Made by a program: the position numbers and the translations under genes. DNA of 64,000 bases. Source: Nitrosococcus watsonii C-113 (GTDB lineage Bacteria; Pseudomonadota; Gammaproteobacteria; Nitrosococcales; Nitrosococcaceae). The notes under the pieces are model-generated. The model was not told the DNA's origin, searched no databases, and saw only the letters and a list, made by a program, of their open reading frames with translations. How positions within the stretch are numbered: position 1 is the first letter of the stretch; each line of letters begins with the position of its first letter. Shown piece after piece: positions 45,893-55,781 of this stretch. The DNA is taken from positions 3,254,001 through 3,318,000 of the forward strand of contig NC_014315.1 of the NCBI RefSeq assembly GCF_000143085.1. Direction: 5' to 3'.

Positions 45893-47593
45893 GTGCTCCA
45901 CAGCTCCCCCCTGATTACGACTCTTGCTGTGGCGCTCGGACTCGCCCTCGCGCTTGGCTTTCTCGCCGAGCGGATCAAGCTCCCGGCACTGGTAGGATAC
46001 CTATTAGCCGGTATCCTCATTAGTCCCTCTACCCCGGGTTTTATCGCCGACATAGAAATCGCAAGACAATTAGCCGAGATTGGCATAATGTTACTGATGT
46101 TCGGCGTAGGACTCCATTTATCTTTAGAAGAACTACTGTCGGTTCGTAAAATTGCTTTGCCTGGAGCTGTACTGCAAATAGTTATCACCACAAGCTTAAG
46201 CACGGGCATCGCTATTGTCTGGGGTTGGGAATTGGGAAGCGCCATGGTTTTCGGCTTGACACTATCAGTTGCCAGCACCGTAGTATTGCTGAAAGCGCTT
46301 GAGACCCATAGTATTCTGGATTCTGTAAATGGGCGAATCGCTGTGGGCTGGATAGTGGTAGAAGATATCACTATGGTACTAGTACTCGTGTTTCTTCCGC
46401 CACTGGCGGGATGGCTGGATGGAGATGGAGCCAACACCCAAAGCTTGGAGCTAGGATGGACGCTAGGGATTACCCTAACTAAAGTAACTGTATTTGCTGC
46501 TCTGATGCTTATTGTGGGGCGCCGTTTCTTCCCATGGTTACTATGGCAAGTCGCGGATACGGGCTCACGCGAACTCTTCACACTATGCGTGGTAGCTGCC
46601 GCTGTGAGTATCGCCTATGGGGCTACGACTCTATTCGGAGTATCTTTCGCCTTAGGCGCTTTTTTTGCCGGTATGGTGCTAAGAGAATCTGAACTCAGCC
46701 ACCGCGCCGCCGCAGAATCCCTGCCTCTACGGGACGCCTTTGCGGTCTTGTTTTTCGTATCGGTAGGGGTGTTATTTGATCCCGTCATTCTCATTGAGCA
46801 GCCATTGGAGTTGCTCACGGTAGTCACTATTATCATAATAGGAAAGCCGCTAGCAGCAGCAACTCTGATACTCACTTTCCGATACCCTTTAAATACGGCA
46901 CTCACGATCTCTGCCGGCTTAGCTCAGATCGGTGAATTCTCTTTCATTTTGGCCGGGCTTGGTGTTAGCCTGGGATTGCTCACTGTGGAAGGCCAGAGCC
47001 TAGTTCTAGCCGGTGCTATAACTTCCATTGCTCTCAACCCCCTGGTATTCAAAGCGATTGAACCCCTGCAAAGATGGCTGCGATCCCGCTCAGTCTTGGC
47101 CCGGGTACTTGAAAAATCCAGCGATCCCTTAGCGGAATTACCTATGTCCACTGAGCAAAAATACCTTTCTAAGCAAGTAGTTTTGGTCGGGTATGGCCAA
47201 ATAGGCCGACGGATTGGAAAAATACTGACTGAGCAGCGGATTCCTTATGTAGTTGCAGAACAAAACCGGGAGCTAGTTGAAACGCTGCGGAAACAAGGCA
47301 TACCCGCTGTATCAGGGGACGCCTCGGACCCCACCGTGCTTATCCAAGCTCACATTGCTCGGGCTAAGGTACTAATAATTACTGTACCGGGCGCCTTTAG
47401 TACACGGCAAATGATCAAGACGGCACGTACTCTCAACCCAACAATCAAAACGGTTATTCATGGCTACAGCAAAGAAGAAACTATACTGCTGGAGCAAGAA
47501 GGTGCTGGAAAAATTTTCCTTGGCGAGAATGAGTTAGCTACAAACATGGCACTGCATGTACTGGAACAATTAGGAAAAAAAAGTAAGCATTAA
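45893..47593 (+). CDS. CPA2-type cation:proton antiporter with RCK domain
   Basis: 566 aa from a GTG start preceded by GGAG 10 bases upstream. Residues 1-385 form a Na+/H+-exchanger-type membrane domain with about 12 segments. A C-terminal TrkA-N (RCK) Rossmann domain follows (QVVLVGYGQIGRRIGKIL). The layout matches YbaL/RosB and Kef-type potassium effluxers; the exact ion is not certain. It ends at the 3' edge of a truncated SLAC1 fragment. Confidence 0.93.
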   Translation: MLHSSPLITTLAVALGLALALGFLAERIKLPALVGYLLAGILISPSTPGFIADIEIARQLAEIGIMLLMFGVGLHLSLEELLSVRKIALPGAVLQIVITTSLSTGIAIVWGWELGSAMVFGLTLSVASTVVLLKALETHSILDSVNGRIAVGWIVVEDITMVLVLVFLPPLAGWLDGDGANTQSLELGWTLGITLTKVTVFAALMLIVGRRFFPWLLWQVADTGSRELFTLCVVAAAVSIAYGATTLFGVSFALGAFFAGMVLRESELSHRAAAESLPLRDAFAVLFFVSVGVLFDPVILIEQPLELLTVVTIIIIGKPLAAATLILTFRYPLNTALTISAGLAQIGEFSFILAGLGVSLGLLTVEGQSLVLAGAITSIALNPLVFKAIEPLQRWLRSRSVLARVLEKSSDPLAELPMSTEQKYLSKQVVLVGYGQIGRRIGKILTEQRIPYVVAEQNRELVETLRKQGIPAVSGDASDPTVLIQAHIARAKVLIITVPGAFSTRQMIKTARTLNPTIKTVIHGYSKEETILLEQEGAGKIFLGENELATNMALHVLEQLGKKSKH

Positions 47594-47817
47594 AGATTGT
47601 GAAGCAACGGGGGTAACCATAGCACCCTGTAGGTGATGATATTCAGTCGAAATAAAATATCTGCAATTACCGGCATGGCTAGCAGATGAGCAGCGAGGGA
47701 GACAATATCCGTTGCCATTACTATACCAAAAGGAGCCGGAGACAAATCTTTTATATTTTTGAATAGATGGCCCGGTGAAGTTTGCCGAATAGGTGCCTTT
47801 CTATGGGTAGAGTTCAT
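47590..47817 (-). pseudogene. truncated SLAC1/TehA-like transporter, N-terminal fragment
   Basis: 75 codons with the start of a TehA/SLAC1-type channel: LSPAPFGIVMATDIVSLAAH is the characteristic first membrane segment, followed by the second (ADILFRLNIITY). Family members have about 300 residues and ten segments; here the frame stops after two. The break lies exactly at the 3' end of the antiporter gene, with a 4-base overlap of stops, so a deletion has removed the rest. Confidence 0.72.
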
Positions 47818-47909
47818 AAATAATAAAAAACTCTTCTAGCTTAATAGGCTGACGAAATTTCTTTTATTTTTCTAGGAATCAGCCAAAAAAATAATTAAGA
47901 TCGCTAGGT

Positions 47910-48010
47910 TTTACCACAGCATGTTCCCGCAAATCATTCTTTAATATACTGCTTGAAGTGCGGTTAAAGTGTGGTAAAGTGGCGCTAAATATGTGTGTGA
48001 AAGTGCGGAT
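47910..48010 (+). repeat. AAGTG direct repeats and inverted repeat upstream of traK
   Basis: Four AAGTG-type units (AAGTGCGGTT, AAGTGTGGTA, AAGTGGCGCT, AAGTGCGGAT) start at 47956, 47967, 47977 and 48001. A perfect 9-bp inverted repeat, TTTACCACA (47910-47918) and TGTGGTAAA (47970-47978), overlaps them. In IncP plasmids the oriT region lies directly upstream of traK and TraK binds it. The spacing of about one helical turn suits a protein-binding site. An oriT relic is a reasonable inference, not shown. Confidence 0.55.
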
Positions 48011-48031
48011 AAATGCAATAAGGAAAGAAGC

Positions 48032-48382
48032 ATGACCCTATCTGATAAGCTAAAAAAGTGCACTCAGACGCGTGGCCAAGGACATCAAGCATTTTTAGCC
48101 CAGCGCTGCGAAATCGCACGGGCACTGAAGGCTGGCTATCCGGCCAAAACTGTGTGGAGTTTACTCCATGAAAAAGGAACCATGCCGGTCCAGTACCGAA
48201 CTTTTATGGAGTATGTAAACCGCTACCTCAAGGATAGCGGACAGTCACAATCTCAACCAGCTAAAATATCATCTTTGCCCCCACTCAATAAAGCTAAGTC
48301 GGTAACCAAATCTAGCCAACCTCCCTTGGCCAAGCGCTTTCAGTTTGATGCCAAAGGCAAAACCAAAGAAGAACTCATTTAG
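48032..48382 (+). CDS. traK: TraK-like oriT-binding protein
   Basis: About 116-aa basic protein from ATG 48032 (MTLSDKLKKCTQTRGQGHQA); an upstream ATG at 47993 lies among the AAGTG repeats and is less likely. It resembles the IncP plasmid TraK accessory factor of the relaxosome: FLAQRCEIARALKAGYPAKT, then KGTMPVQYRTFMEYVNRYLK, with a lysine-rich tail. No TraI relaxase or TraJ is nearby. It is followed by traL 13 bp on, the same order as in IncP plasmids. Confidence 0.82.
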   Translation: MTLSDKLKKCTQTRGQGHQAFLAQRCEIARALKAGYPAKTVWSLLHEKGTMPVQYRTFMEYVNRYLKDSGQSQSQPAKISSLPPLNKAKSVTKSSQPPLAKRFQFDAKGKTKEELI

Positions 48383-48395
48383 GAGAATACGCCCG

Positions 48396-49208
48396 ATGGC
48401 AAGAGCACATTTTACTTTGCAAGGGAAAGGCGGTGTAGGCAAAAGCTTGGTCTCCGCCCTGATTGCCCAGCATCGCCAGGAAAATAACATTCCCCTGATC
48501 TGTGTGGACACCGATCCGGTGAATGCCACCTTTTCCGGTTATACAGCTTTCCCAGTCAAGCGAATAGAGTTATTAAAGGAAAATACTATCGATGAGCGGG
48601 AGTTTGACCGGCTCATGGAGCTTATCGTGGACAACCGGGATACGGAAATAGTGATTGATAATGGAGCATCTAGTTTTATTCCTTTATCCTCCTATTTAGT
48701 GGAGAATGAAGCAATAGATATGCTTCATTCCTTGGGGCATTCAATTATTATTCATCCGGTAGTAACGGGCGGTCAATCGCTGCTCGATACCCTCTCAGGT
48801 TTTGATGCCTTAGCCAGCCAATTTCCAACATCGGCAGAGATGGTAGTATGGCTGAATCACTACTTTGGTCCAATTGAAAAAGAGGGCAAAACCTTCGAAA
48901 AAATGAAGGTTTATCAGGATCACAAAGGACGCGTGAAGGGAATTGTGACGATCAATCGTTATAATCAGGCTACCTTCGGAGAAGATATGCAGCAAATGCT
49001 CGAAAATCGGATGACTTTTAGCCAGGCGATTAAATCTGAAAAATTTAAACTTATGGCTAAGCAACGCCTCAGAAAGGTGAAGGATGAACTATTTAAACAA
49101 ATGGATCAGGTACTAGCAGTATCAGCAAAACCCGTGGCCAAAAAATACCCAGCTACCGAAGCAAAAAAGCCGAAAAAAGTGAGCAGAACCTCTGGCAAAC
49201 AATCATAG
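48396..49208 (+). CDS. traL: TraL-like ParA/MinD-type ATPase
   Basis: 270-aa P-loop ATPase from the ATG at 48396, which has a strong AGGAGAA site; the frame is open to 48345. Deviant Walker A GKGGVGKS (10-17), CVDTDPVNATFSGYTAFPVK and VIDNGASSFIPLSSYLVENE closely follow the pattern of IncP TraL. HPVVTGGQSLLDTLSGFDAL is also shared. It is intact. Its role in conjugation is not well defined. It is an orphan together with TraK, probably left by an integrated plasmid or conjugative element. Confidence 0.86.
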   Translation: MARAHFTLQGKGGVGKSLVSALIAQHRQENNIPLICVDTDPVNATFSGYTAFPVKRIELLKENTIDEREFDRLMELIVDNRDTEIVIDNGASSFIPLSSYLVENEAIDMLHSLGHSIIIHPVVTGGQSLLDTLSGFDALASQFPTSAEMVVWLNHYFGPIEKEGKTFEKMKVYQDHKGRVKGIVTINRYNQATFGEDMQQMLENRMTFSQAIKSEKFKLMAKQRLRKVKDELFKQMDQVLAVSAKPVAKKYPATEAKKPKKVSRTSGKQS

Positions 49209-49301
49209 TGACAATATTTACTCCTCCCTTTCAATCCCCGGCCCCCACTCAGCAGCCTACGGAAAAACAAATTCCTACATTTTATTGCTGCAGGAGTATT
49301 A

Positions 49302-50205
49302 TAGTTATTTGCGTTAAGAATAAGACAATATGAGTTGATCGATTGACGTGTGTTGTGGCAATGATTGTCGCCTCTTTTTCATGCCGCCAAATGAATTTTC
49401 TATGGGATTGAAGTCCGGTGAATATGGCGGTAGCGGTATGACCATGTGGTAATCTGAAGCCACAATCTTCTGGATACGCTTATGATTGTGAAAGGAAGCA
49501 TTGTCCATGACGATGAGGGTGGGCTCATGCAGCTCTTTCATCAAGCACTGCTCAATCGCTCAATCCATGTTTCAACAAGCGCCGCCGTGCATGAGCCTTC
49601 AAAGAGCATGGGCGCCAACCCTTCTTTTTCCTGCCCCTTAGCGGCGCGAGGCTGTGCCATGATAAGATTAGTCCATTAGTCCGGCGCTTGCGTTTGCCTG
49701 TGATAAGGCCAAGGATTTTGTGTCCTTTTTGCACCCATCCTGCATCACGGTCACAAGGGGCATCAAAGCCCGTTTCATCCATGTAAATCAGCTTCTTGAG
49801 GCCGAACATCCTATGCTCGGCAGCGAGTTTCTCAAGAAATTCTTGCCTTCTCATATTGCACCGCTCTTTTTTTTTACGATCTTTACCGTCTTGAGCGCAC
49901 GGCTTATAGAGCTCGTGTGAACGCCAAAAACTTCCGCGCGTTCATGCAAAAACATATCGGGATGCTCCTCAGTGTGCTTCTTCAGAGCAGCCTTATCAAT
50001 CTTACGATGACGAAAACCAGCCTGCTTGGGAGCCAGAGCATCAGCATTTAGCCAACGATAAAGAGTGTTGCGAGAAAAACCAAAAAGACGCGAAGCCTCA
50101 ACTTTGCTACCACCCTTTTTTATGTATGAGAGGGCGGCCTCTCTCAAATCAAGCGAATAAGTCATTCATTATAATAACATGTAACTTTATTAACGCAAAC
50201 TACTA
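49302..50205 (-). mobile_element. IS630-family insertion sequence, about 904 bp
   Basis: Imperfect terminal repeats, TATAGTTATTTGCGTTAAGA at the left and TATAGTAGTTTGCGTTAATA read inward from the right, match at all but three positions. Both ends abut TA dinucleotides, the usual IS630 target. The transposase is split into three frames. It lies downstream of traL. Confidence 0.88.
49314..50165 (-). pseudogene. IS630 transposase, disrupted
   Basis: The N-terminal frame (49851-50165, MTYSLDLREAALSYIKKGG, a helix-turn-helix) joins the central frame by a -1 shift over a run of nine A, the programmed frameshift usual for IS630. The central frame holds the first catalytic Asp (YMDETGF). The last frame holds LIVMDNASFHNHKR and PDFNPIENSFGGMKKRR with the second Asp and the Glu. 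Two perfect 8-bp tandem duplications (49550-49565 and 49667-49682) shift the frame between them. Removing both restores the expected reading, so the gene is dead but recently so. Confidence 0.88.
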
Positions 50206-50271
50206 TACTAACTAGCTGACAGCTTTATTACTCCAAGCTATTCATGCGGAATGGAAGGATAACTTTTTAAG

Positions 50272-52659
50272 CTAATGCTCCATCTGCTGAGCAAGGGGGC
50301 GAAATTGCAGATTATAAAACATCTCCAGGTAACGTCGGCGCTCCTCCCGCTCCAGATTAGTTACATATTTCCAAAAACCATAAATGCGGGACAATGTCAT
50401 CATCCGCTCGGCGTAAAGTTCCCAAGTATAATGGTTTTTAATACGATGCAAAGCACCTTGGGAGAATCTGTCCCAATAACCTGCTTCAGTCTGGCAATGT
50501 TCAAAAAAATCAGCGATGCGGTTAGCGACTTTTTCACCATGGTTAGGATCAATATGAAAACCTGACACTCCCTCTTGGATAATCTCTAAAGGTCCACCAT
50601 AACAAGTAGCAAAGGTGGGCAGTCCGCTACTCATAGCCTCTATCACGGTCAAACCAAAAGCTTCAAAAAGAGCCGGTTGAACAAAGGCGCCACGGGAGTC
50701 AGCAATGAAGCGGTAAAGCTCCCCTGCCAAGTTTTTTTGCAGCATAACTCCTAACCAGCGGACTTGGCCATCCAATCCATATTCTTCCATCAATTGATGC
50801 ATGCGAGCAATTTGCGCCTGTTCTTCACTATCCGCTGACTGGCTCTTATCAATATATCCGCCCACGACCACTAAATTGACTAATTGTCTTAGCCGCTCAC
50901 AGCGTCCGTACCACTCTACTAAACCCGTGATATTTTTAATTCGATCCAGGCGCGCTATGGTAAACAATAAAGGCTTGCTGCGATCCTGAAGTTTACCACG
51001 GGTGTCAGAACGATCATCACCCCATACCAGCGCTTCGATTTCCTGTCGCAATCCACTTAAACGCCGTTTTGTATCTGTATAGGGAAAGTAAACTTCCCCA
51101 TCCGCACCGGGTGAGACAATGTTGAATTTAGGATCAAAAACGTCAATGCCATGAATCACCTGATATAATCCTGGCAAAGTATAGGCGCTATAACTCTCAT
51201 ACTGGCCCACGCTGTTTTTATTCCCGGCAATTTCCTGATACGTGCTGGTGATAATAAAATCGGCGCTATTCATAGCGATGAGATCACCAGTAAATTGACA
51301 GGCAAAATGATATTGGGCATCATTTTCTCGCCAATATAAATCGGAATAAAGGTATTTAGTCTTTTCCAAGGCATGGGCAATATTGCATTGAGTCACCCGT
51401 AAACGCTGAGAGAGAAGGGTCGCCACCAAGCTTCCGTCCGAGTAGTTACCGATGATGAGATCTGGACTCCCTTCAAGCTCGGCAAGCATTTCCCTTTCCA
51501 CATCCATGGCATAGCGCTCAAGGTAGGGCCAAACCTCAAAACGGGAGAGCCAATAGGGCAGTACTTCGCCCGCAGCGTTGCGAAAGGGTACCCTTAAAAT
51601 AGCGGCATTTTCCGTTCCTACAATGGATTCTAAACGTTGATCGCACCGGGTGCCCCGAGCCTCCGGAATCAAGCGAGTGACGACCAAAATCTGAGGTGTA
51701 ACATCAAGTCCCTGCTCTTTTAACTGTCTGCGCATTTCCTTCTCTAACGCCCGAACCTGATCCAGGATATACACTACTTGGCCTCCAGTATCCGGTAATC
51801 CGAGAATATTACCCTGGCCAAAATACCCATGGGGACTCAGGATCGCAATATTAAAGATCATGGGAATGCGTGCTAAAAAATGCTCCAAGTTACCAGGCTC
51901 AGGCGCTTCAAGAATATCCATTAAAAGACTAAAGGAATCCTGCATTCGGACCGCGGTTCTACCCCAGCCCCGCTCAAATCCCAATTCCTGTAACTTATGC
52001 CCTACGGCATCCCATTCAGCAGCTTCCTGAAAGCTGCCAAGAAAATCCATTGCCAAACGCAAAGCACGCCGCAACCCTCGTACATCCTGGATACGATCAT
52101 TCAGCATTAAGGGCTGTCCCCGACAGTGGTGGACACTTAAGAAACTGAGCAGATATTGTCCTCCGGTCTCTAATTCATTAAAGAGCTGGTTAGAAAGATG
52201 CCGGTTGAGAAAATCCATTCCGCGCCCAATAGAGCGGGTTTCCTTAAGCCGAGGAAACTCCCGGTTGAAGGGTCCCATATCAATTTTCAGCGGCCACGAT
52301 TGAGGCTGTGACGTACCAAGCACAAGCCGTTCCTTGAATTCTAGGAATTGGGAAACAGTTACCGTTTCAATGTGCATTACCTCAGTATGAATCCGGTAGT
52401 ATTCCCAGTTTGCAATTCGAGGACGCACCGATAAATAAATCCACTCCGGATCAACCGCCGCTTCTTGGACGGTTTGAATTATTGTTGCTAAGGGGGAATC
52501 CTGGAGCAACGCTCCTCCCTCGTCCTCTTTACAGAAAAGATCAAATTCATCGACGAGATCAGATCTAAGCAAAAAAGGCCTTTGGAGCGCCAAATAGCGG
52601 CGCAACAATAAGTAAATGATCTCTTTGTGCTGGCCTACGAAATTAGCCAATTCATTCAT
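50272..52659 (-). CDS. sus: sucrose synthase
   Basis: 795-aa GT4-family sucrose synthase, which reversibly converts sucrose and UDP/ADP to fructose and nucleotide-glucose. The N-terminal regulatory half is followed by a GT-B core: [19 protein letters not shown] near residue 280, and the E-x7-E motif [18 protein letters not shown] near residue 670. The length matches plant and bacterial enzymes. It overlaps sps by 4 bases and is last in the glmU-to-sus series. Confidence 0.96.
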   Translation of the reverse strand: MNELANFVGQHKEIIYLLLRRYLALQRPFLLRSDLVDEFDLFCKEDEGGALLQDSPLATIIQTVQEAAVDPEWIYLSVRPRIANWEYYRIHTEVMHIETVTVSQFLEFKERLVLGTSQPQSWPLKIDMGPFNREFPRLKETRSIGRGMDFLNRHLSNQLFNELETGGQYLLSFLSVHHCRGQPLMLNDRIQDVRGLRRALRLAMDFLGSFQEAAEWDAVGHKLQELGFERGWGRTAVRMQDSFSLLMDILEAPEPGNLEHFLARIPMIFNIAILSPHGYFGQGNILGLPDTGGQVVYILDQVRALEKEMRRQLKEQGLDVTPQILVVTRLIPEARGTRCDQRLESIVGTENAAILRVPFRNAAGEVLPYWLSRFEVWPYLERYAMDVEREMLAELEGSPDLIIGNYSDGSLVATLLSQRLRVTQCNIAHALEKTKYLYSDLYWRENDAQYHFACQFTGDLIAMNSADFIITSTYQEIAGNKNSVGQYESYSAYTLPGLYQVIHGIDVFDPKFNIVSPGADGEVYFPYTDTKRRLSGLRQEIEALVWGDDRSDTRGKLQDRSKPLLFTIARLDRIKNITGLVEWYGRCERLRQLVNLVVVGGYIDKSQSADSEEQAQIARMHQLMEEYGLDGQVRWLGVMLQKNLAGELYRFIADSRGAFVQPALFEAFGLTVIEAMSSGLPTFATCYGGPLEIIQEGVSGFHIDPNHGEKVANRIADFFEHCQTEAGYWDRFSQGALHRIKNHYTWELYAERMMTLSRIYGFWKYVTNLEREERRRYLEMFYNLQFRPLAQQMEH

Positions 52660-54818
52660 AGTGCTTTTTCCTTAGCCACTACCGCTTTCTCCTGCTCAAG
52701 AAAGCCATAATGTTCCAATGCCTCTAAAATCCCCCAGGCATGATGAGCTTGAGCAAAATAAATACTGGAATCTTTACGCAAATGCTCAAGTTCAGGGCTA
52801 TAGTTACCAACAACTGCCCCTAAAGTATTACCAGATAACATCTCTTCATCGCTGCCGGAGTCGCCCACTACAAGAAGGTGCTCTAGGAGAATACCCCATT
52901 TATCGCAAAAAAAACGAACCGCGCTTCCCTTGGAAGCCCGCACCGGCAGTAAGTCCAGATAAGCTTGATAGGAATAGATAATATTGGCGCTCAAGTCCAA
53001 CTGCCGCAGATGGCGAGCAATCGCTGGAATATCAAGTCCTTTCTCAGCATCCACATCATAGCTGATCTTACAAGGTAACTGTTCACTAGGAGGTTGAAGG
53101 CGCAGATTAGGAATATCAGCCATCGCTTTGAGGATGGATTCCCGCTTCCAACGGTAACGGATATGCTGTTGCCAGCTTTGATCTTCCACCAAATTTGGTC
53201 CATAGAAAATTTGAGACCCTACCCCCGTAATCAGAAGATCAGGAAGAGGAATGCCCCATTTCTTAAGCACTTTGAGGGTGCTAGCAAAATTTCGCCCGGT
53301 CGCAATACCAAAACCAATTTTAGTGCCTGTCCCCTTGAGACTTTCAAATAAGCTGCGCAGACCTTCTCCATCTCCAGTTAAGGTATTGTCAATATCGCAG
53401 ATCAACACTTTTTCGGAAACGGGTAAGCGGCTCTTTTTTTTCGCTTGGAGCCTGGGTTTTTTTGTCTTCCGAATGACTTTACCCACCTCGCGTAAATATT
53501 TAGTGACATGTCCTGGCCAGGAGTAATACTGCTGAGCACCCTTAAGGCCATTTTTAGCCCACCGGTGCCAACGGTTGCGATCAGAAAGAGACTCTAGCAA
53601 CATCTTCCCCATCCGGTCCGCATCCAGGGGATCAATGAGGCGTCCATTCTTACAGTGCTCCAATATTTCCCGGGGGCCCCCATCATGGGTAGCAATAACG
53701 GGTAAACTACTTGCTGCCGCCTCAATTAATGTGAGACCAAAGGGCTCAGTAAGTGCGGGATTAATGAAAATACCTTTTGACCGCGCCGCTAAGCGGTATA
53801 AATCTGGAACATCATCAACCTCATGATGCTTAGGATAAGCAATACTGCCATAAAGATCATAGTAGTCAATTAATAACAATATCTCCTTTAGGACCGTCCG
53901 CGGTCCTTTCTCCATGGTATCGATATCATCTCGGTTACCCGCTATTAGTATTAAATTAGCCTTCTGGCGTAGGGCTGGATTTTCTCCATAAGCACGGATC
54001 AAGGTAGAAATATTTTTCCGCGCATCTGGTCGGGACAAAGCCAGAATGAGAGGTTTACGGGGGTAGGATAGAAAACGATTTATTTCCTGCTCAATCGGCG
54101 CATTACGCCAAAAGCGGGAAGGTGGGTGAAAGCGCTCCAGATCGGTGCCAGGGGGAATGACTACCATCCGCTTGGGGTGATAGTTATCGTAGAGGGCGTA
54201 CTGCTCATCCACCTCCTGCTGGGTGCTTGCAACCACCAGCGCTGCCGTGCTAAGAACTTGTTCTTCAGCCTCAATCCGTTGGCTCATATTGTATCGAGTT
54301 TCGATACTTTCCTCTTTAGTTCCCCCTTCAAGAAGCCGGTGCCGCTTTACCCGACCTAAGGAATGACCCGTATGCACTAGCGGTACACCAAGTAAGCCTG
54401 CCAGTCTTACCCCTACATAAGCCGCATCCGCATAATGGGAATGAATGATATCGGGGAGGCGACCGATACGGCGAATATGCTGTAGCGCATAATCGGCGAA
54501 ACTACCTAGATAAGGCCATAACACTTCCTTGCGCAGGTAGCGGCGCGGACCACAAGTTAAGCGTACAATCTGAGCCCGGGGGGCAAGGCATTCTAGCGGT
54601 TCACTATAATCTTGCTCTACTTTGGGATCGATGACTTTTCGCGTTAATAAGTCAACCCGGCCAACTTGAGGGTTTTCTGCAAGGGCTCGGGCCAGTTCAA
54701 TGACGTATTTTATCTGGCCACCCGTATCAGCATCTCGGCCTAATTCCAGCTCATGGCCCCGAATAAGTCCATGGAGGCTGATGAGCACAATATATAAGCC
54801 ATCATCGGGCTGATTCAT
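52656..54818 (-). CDS. sps: sucrose-phosphate synthase with HAD (SPP-like) domain
   Basis: 720 aa. Residues 1-450 are a GT4 GT-B glycosyltransferase that joins UDP-glucose and fructose-6-phosphate: [20 protein letters not shown] and [20 protein letters not shown]. Residues about 470-710 are a HAD phosphatase-like domain with motif [11 protein letters not shown] and motif [12 protein letters not shown]. The active-site aspartates are kept, so the same protein may also dephosphorylate sucrose-6-phosphate. No separate spp gene is present nearby. Confidence 0.95.
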   Translation of the reverse strand: MNQPDDGLYIVLISLHGLIRGHELELGRDADTGGQIKYVIELARALAENPQVGRVDLLTRKVIDPKVEQDYSEPLECLAPRAQIVRLTCGPRRYLRKEVLWPYLGSFADYALQHIRRIGRLPDIIHSHYADAAYVGVRLAGLLGVPLVHTGHSLGRVKRHRLLEGGTKEESIETRYNMSQRIEAEEQVLSTAALVVASTQQEVDEQYALYDNYHPKRMVVIPPGTDLERFHPPSRFWRNAPIEQEINRFLSYPRKPLILALSRPDARKNISTLIRAYGENPALRQKANLILIAGNRDDIDTMEKGPRTVLKEILLLIDYYDLYGSIAYPKHHEVDDVPDLYRLAARSKGIFINPALTEPFGLTLIEAAASSLPVIATHDGGPREILEHCKNGRLIDPLDADRMGKMLLESLSDRNRWHRWAKNGLKGAQQYYSWPGHVTKYLREVGKVIRKTKKPRLQAKKKSRLPVSEKVLICDIDNTLTGDGEGLRSLFESLKGTGTKIGFGIATGRNFASTLKVLKKWGIPLPDLLITGVGSQIFYGPNLVEDQSWQQHIRYRWKRESILKAMADIPNLRLQPPSEQLPCKISYDVDAEKGLDIPAIARHLRQLDLSANIIYSYQAYLDLLPVRASKGSAVRFFCDKWGILLEHLLVVGDSGSDEEMLSGNTLGAVVGNYSPELEHLRKDSSIYFAQAHHAWGILEALEHYGFLEQEKAVVAKEKAL

Positions 54819-55736
54819 TTAAGCCTCCCGCCAATCCGCTATAAATTCAGCGTAGAATTGAGAGTCCTGGGTCACAGCACCTCGCATCGTACAGATGGCA
54901 GCGGCAAAAGCAGCTCCCCGCTCTATTGCTTGCTTAAGTGGCCAGTCCTGCAGGAGTCCTTGTATCATCACGGCACTAAAAGCGTCACCCGCGCCCACCG
55001 TATCTACCACCTTAACGGGTTGTGGCTCGACCCAATGGGTCTTATCGTCCGCCGTTACTAAAAAAGCCCCCTTGGCGCCCAAAGTGACTAACACCCAAGC
55101 CAGCTGAAAACGCTGGCAGACAGACTGAGCGCCCTTTACCAATTCTTCCTCGGTTTTAGCCTTATGTTCAAGGAGCATAAGCAACTCCAAATCGTTCAAT
55201 TTAACCCAGCGGGCAGTGTGCAAAGCCTGTTCCACTGAAGCTCGCTGCCACCAAGGAGAGCGAAGATTAAGATCAAGAAAAATAGGTGGTTCCCAGGCAC
55301 TGGACAAGGCCGCCAGTGCTTTTTGGGAGACGGCGGAACGAGTAGCCAATGTACCTCGATAAAGCAAAGGAGGCGCTTGGTTGGATAACTGCTGCAAGAA
55401 GAGATCAGGATCAATAAAATCGTAGGCCTGTTCCGGTAAGATATCAAAGCTAGGCTGATCGTCCTGAAGGGTAACCTCTACTCTACCTGTGGGATGGAGC
55501 GGATCTTGCTGAATTCCACGGCAGTCCATACCCCATTTTTTCATGGCTGCTAGAACCCGCTGGCCCTGCTCCTCAGTGCCTACCCGACTAATCAACAATG
55601 GCGCTAGACCAAAACCTTGCAGGTGCCAAGACACATTAAAGGGCGCGCCCCCCAAAACTTGGGTTCCATCGGGAAAGCAATCAAAAAGAACTTCTCCAAA
55701 AATAACGGGGCATGGAAGCGGTTGCTGTTGCATCAT
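54819..55736 (-). CDS. fructokinase (PfkB family)
   Basis: 305-aa ribokinase-type sugar kinase. Signature 1 GGAPFNVSWHLQGFG near the start and signature 2 DTVGAGDAFSAVM near residue 250 with the catalytic Asp. The start MMQQQPLPCPVIFGEVLFDCFPDG is fructokinase-like. Placed directly before sps (stop adjacent to the sps ATG), it would turn fructose released by sucrose synthase into fructose-6-phosphate. Confidence 0.92.
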   Translation of the reverse strand: MMQQQPLPCPVIFGEVLFDCFPDGTQVLGGAPFNVSWHLQGFGLAPLLISRVGTEEQGQRVLAAMKKWGMDCRGIQQDPLHPTGRVEVTLQDDQPSFDILPEQAYDFIDPDLFLQQLSNQAPPLLYRGTLATRSAVSQKALAALSSAWEPPIFLDLNLRSPWWQRASVEQALHTARWVKLNDLELLMLLEHKAKTEEELVKGAQSVCQRFQLAWVLVTLGAKGAFLVTADDKTHWVEPQPVKVVDTVGAGDAFSAVMIQGLLQDWPLKQAIERGAAFAAAICTMRGAVTQDSQFYAEFIADWREA

Positions 55737-55781
55737 ATCTTATCCAAATTGTTGACTGCCCAATCAAAAAACCTCTACAGC

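Noticed and set aside
45856-46581. 241-codon minus-strand frame opposite the CPA2 antiporter
   Set aside because: Serine/threonine-rich shadow; the plus-strand frame has a clear transporter and RCK domain.
47956-48005. AAGTG units as a CRISPR or plasmid replication iteron array
   Set aside because: Only four imperfect units, no spacers of constant length, no cas or rep gene; a TraK/oriT site is the better reading.
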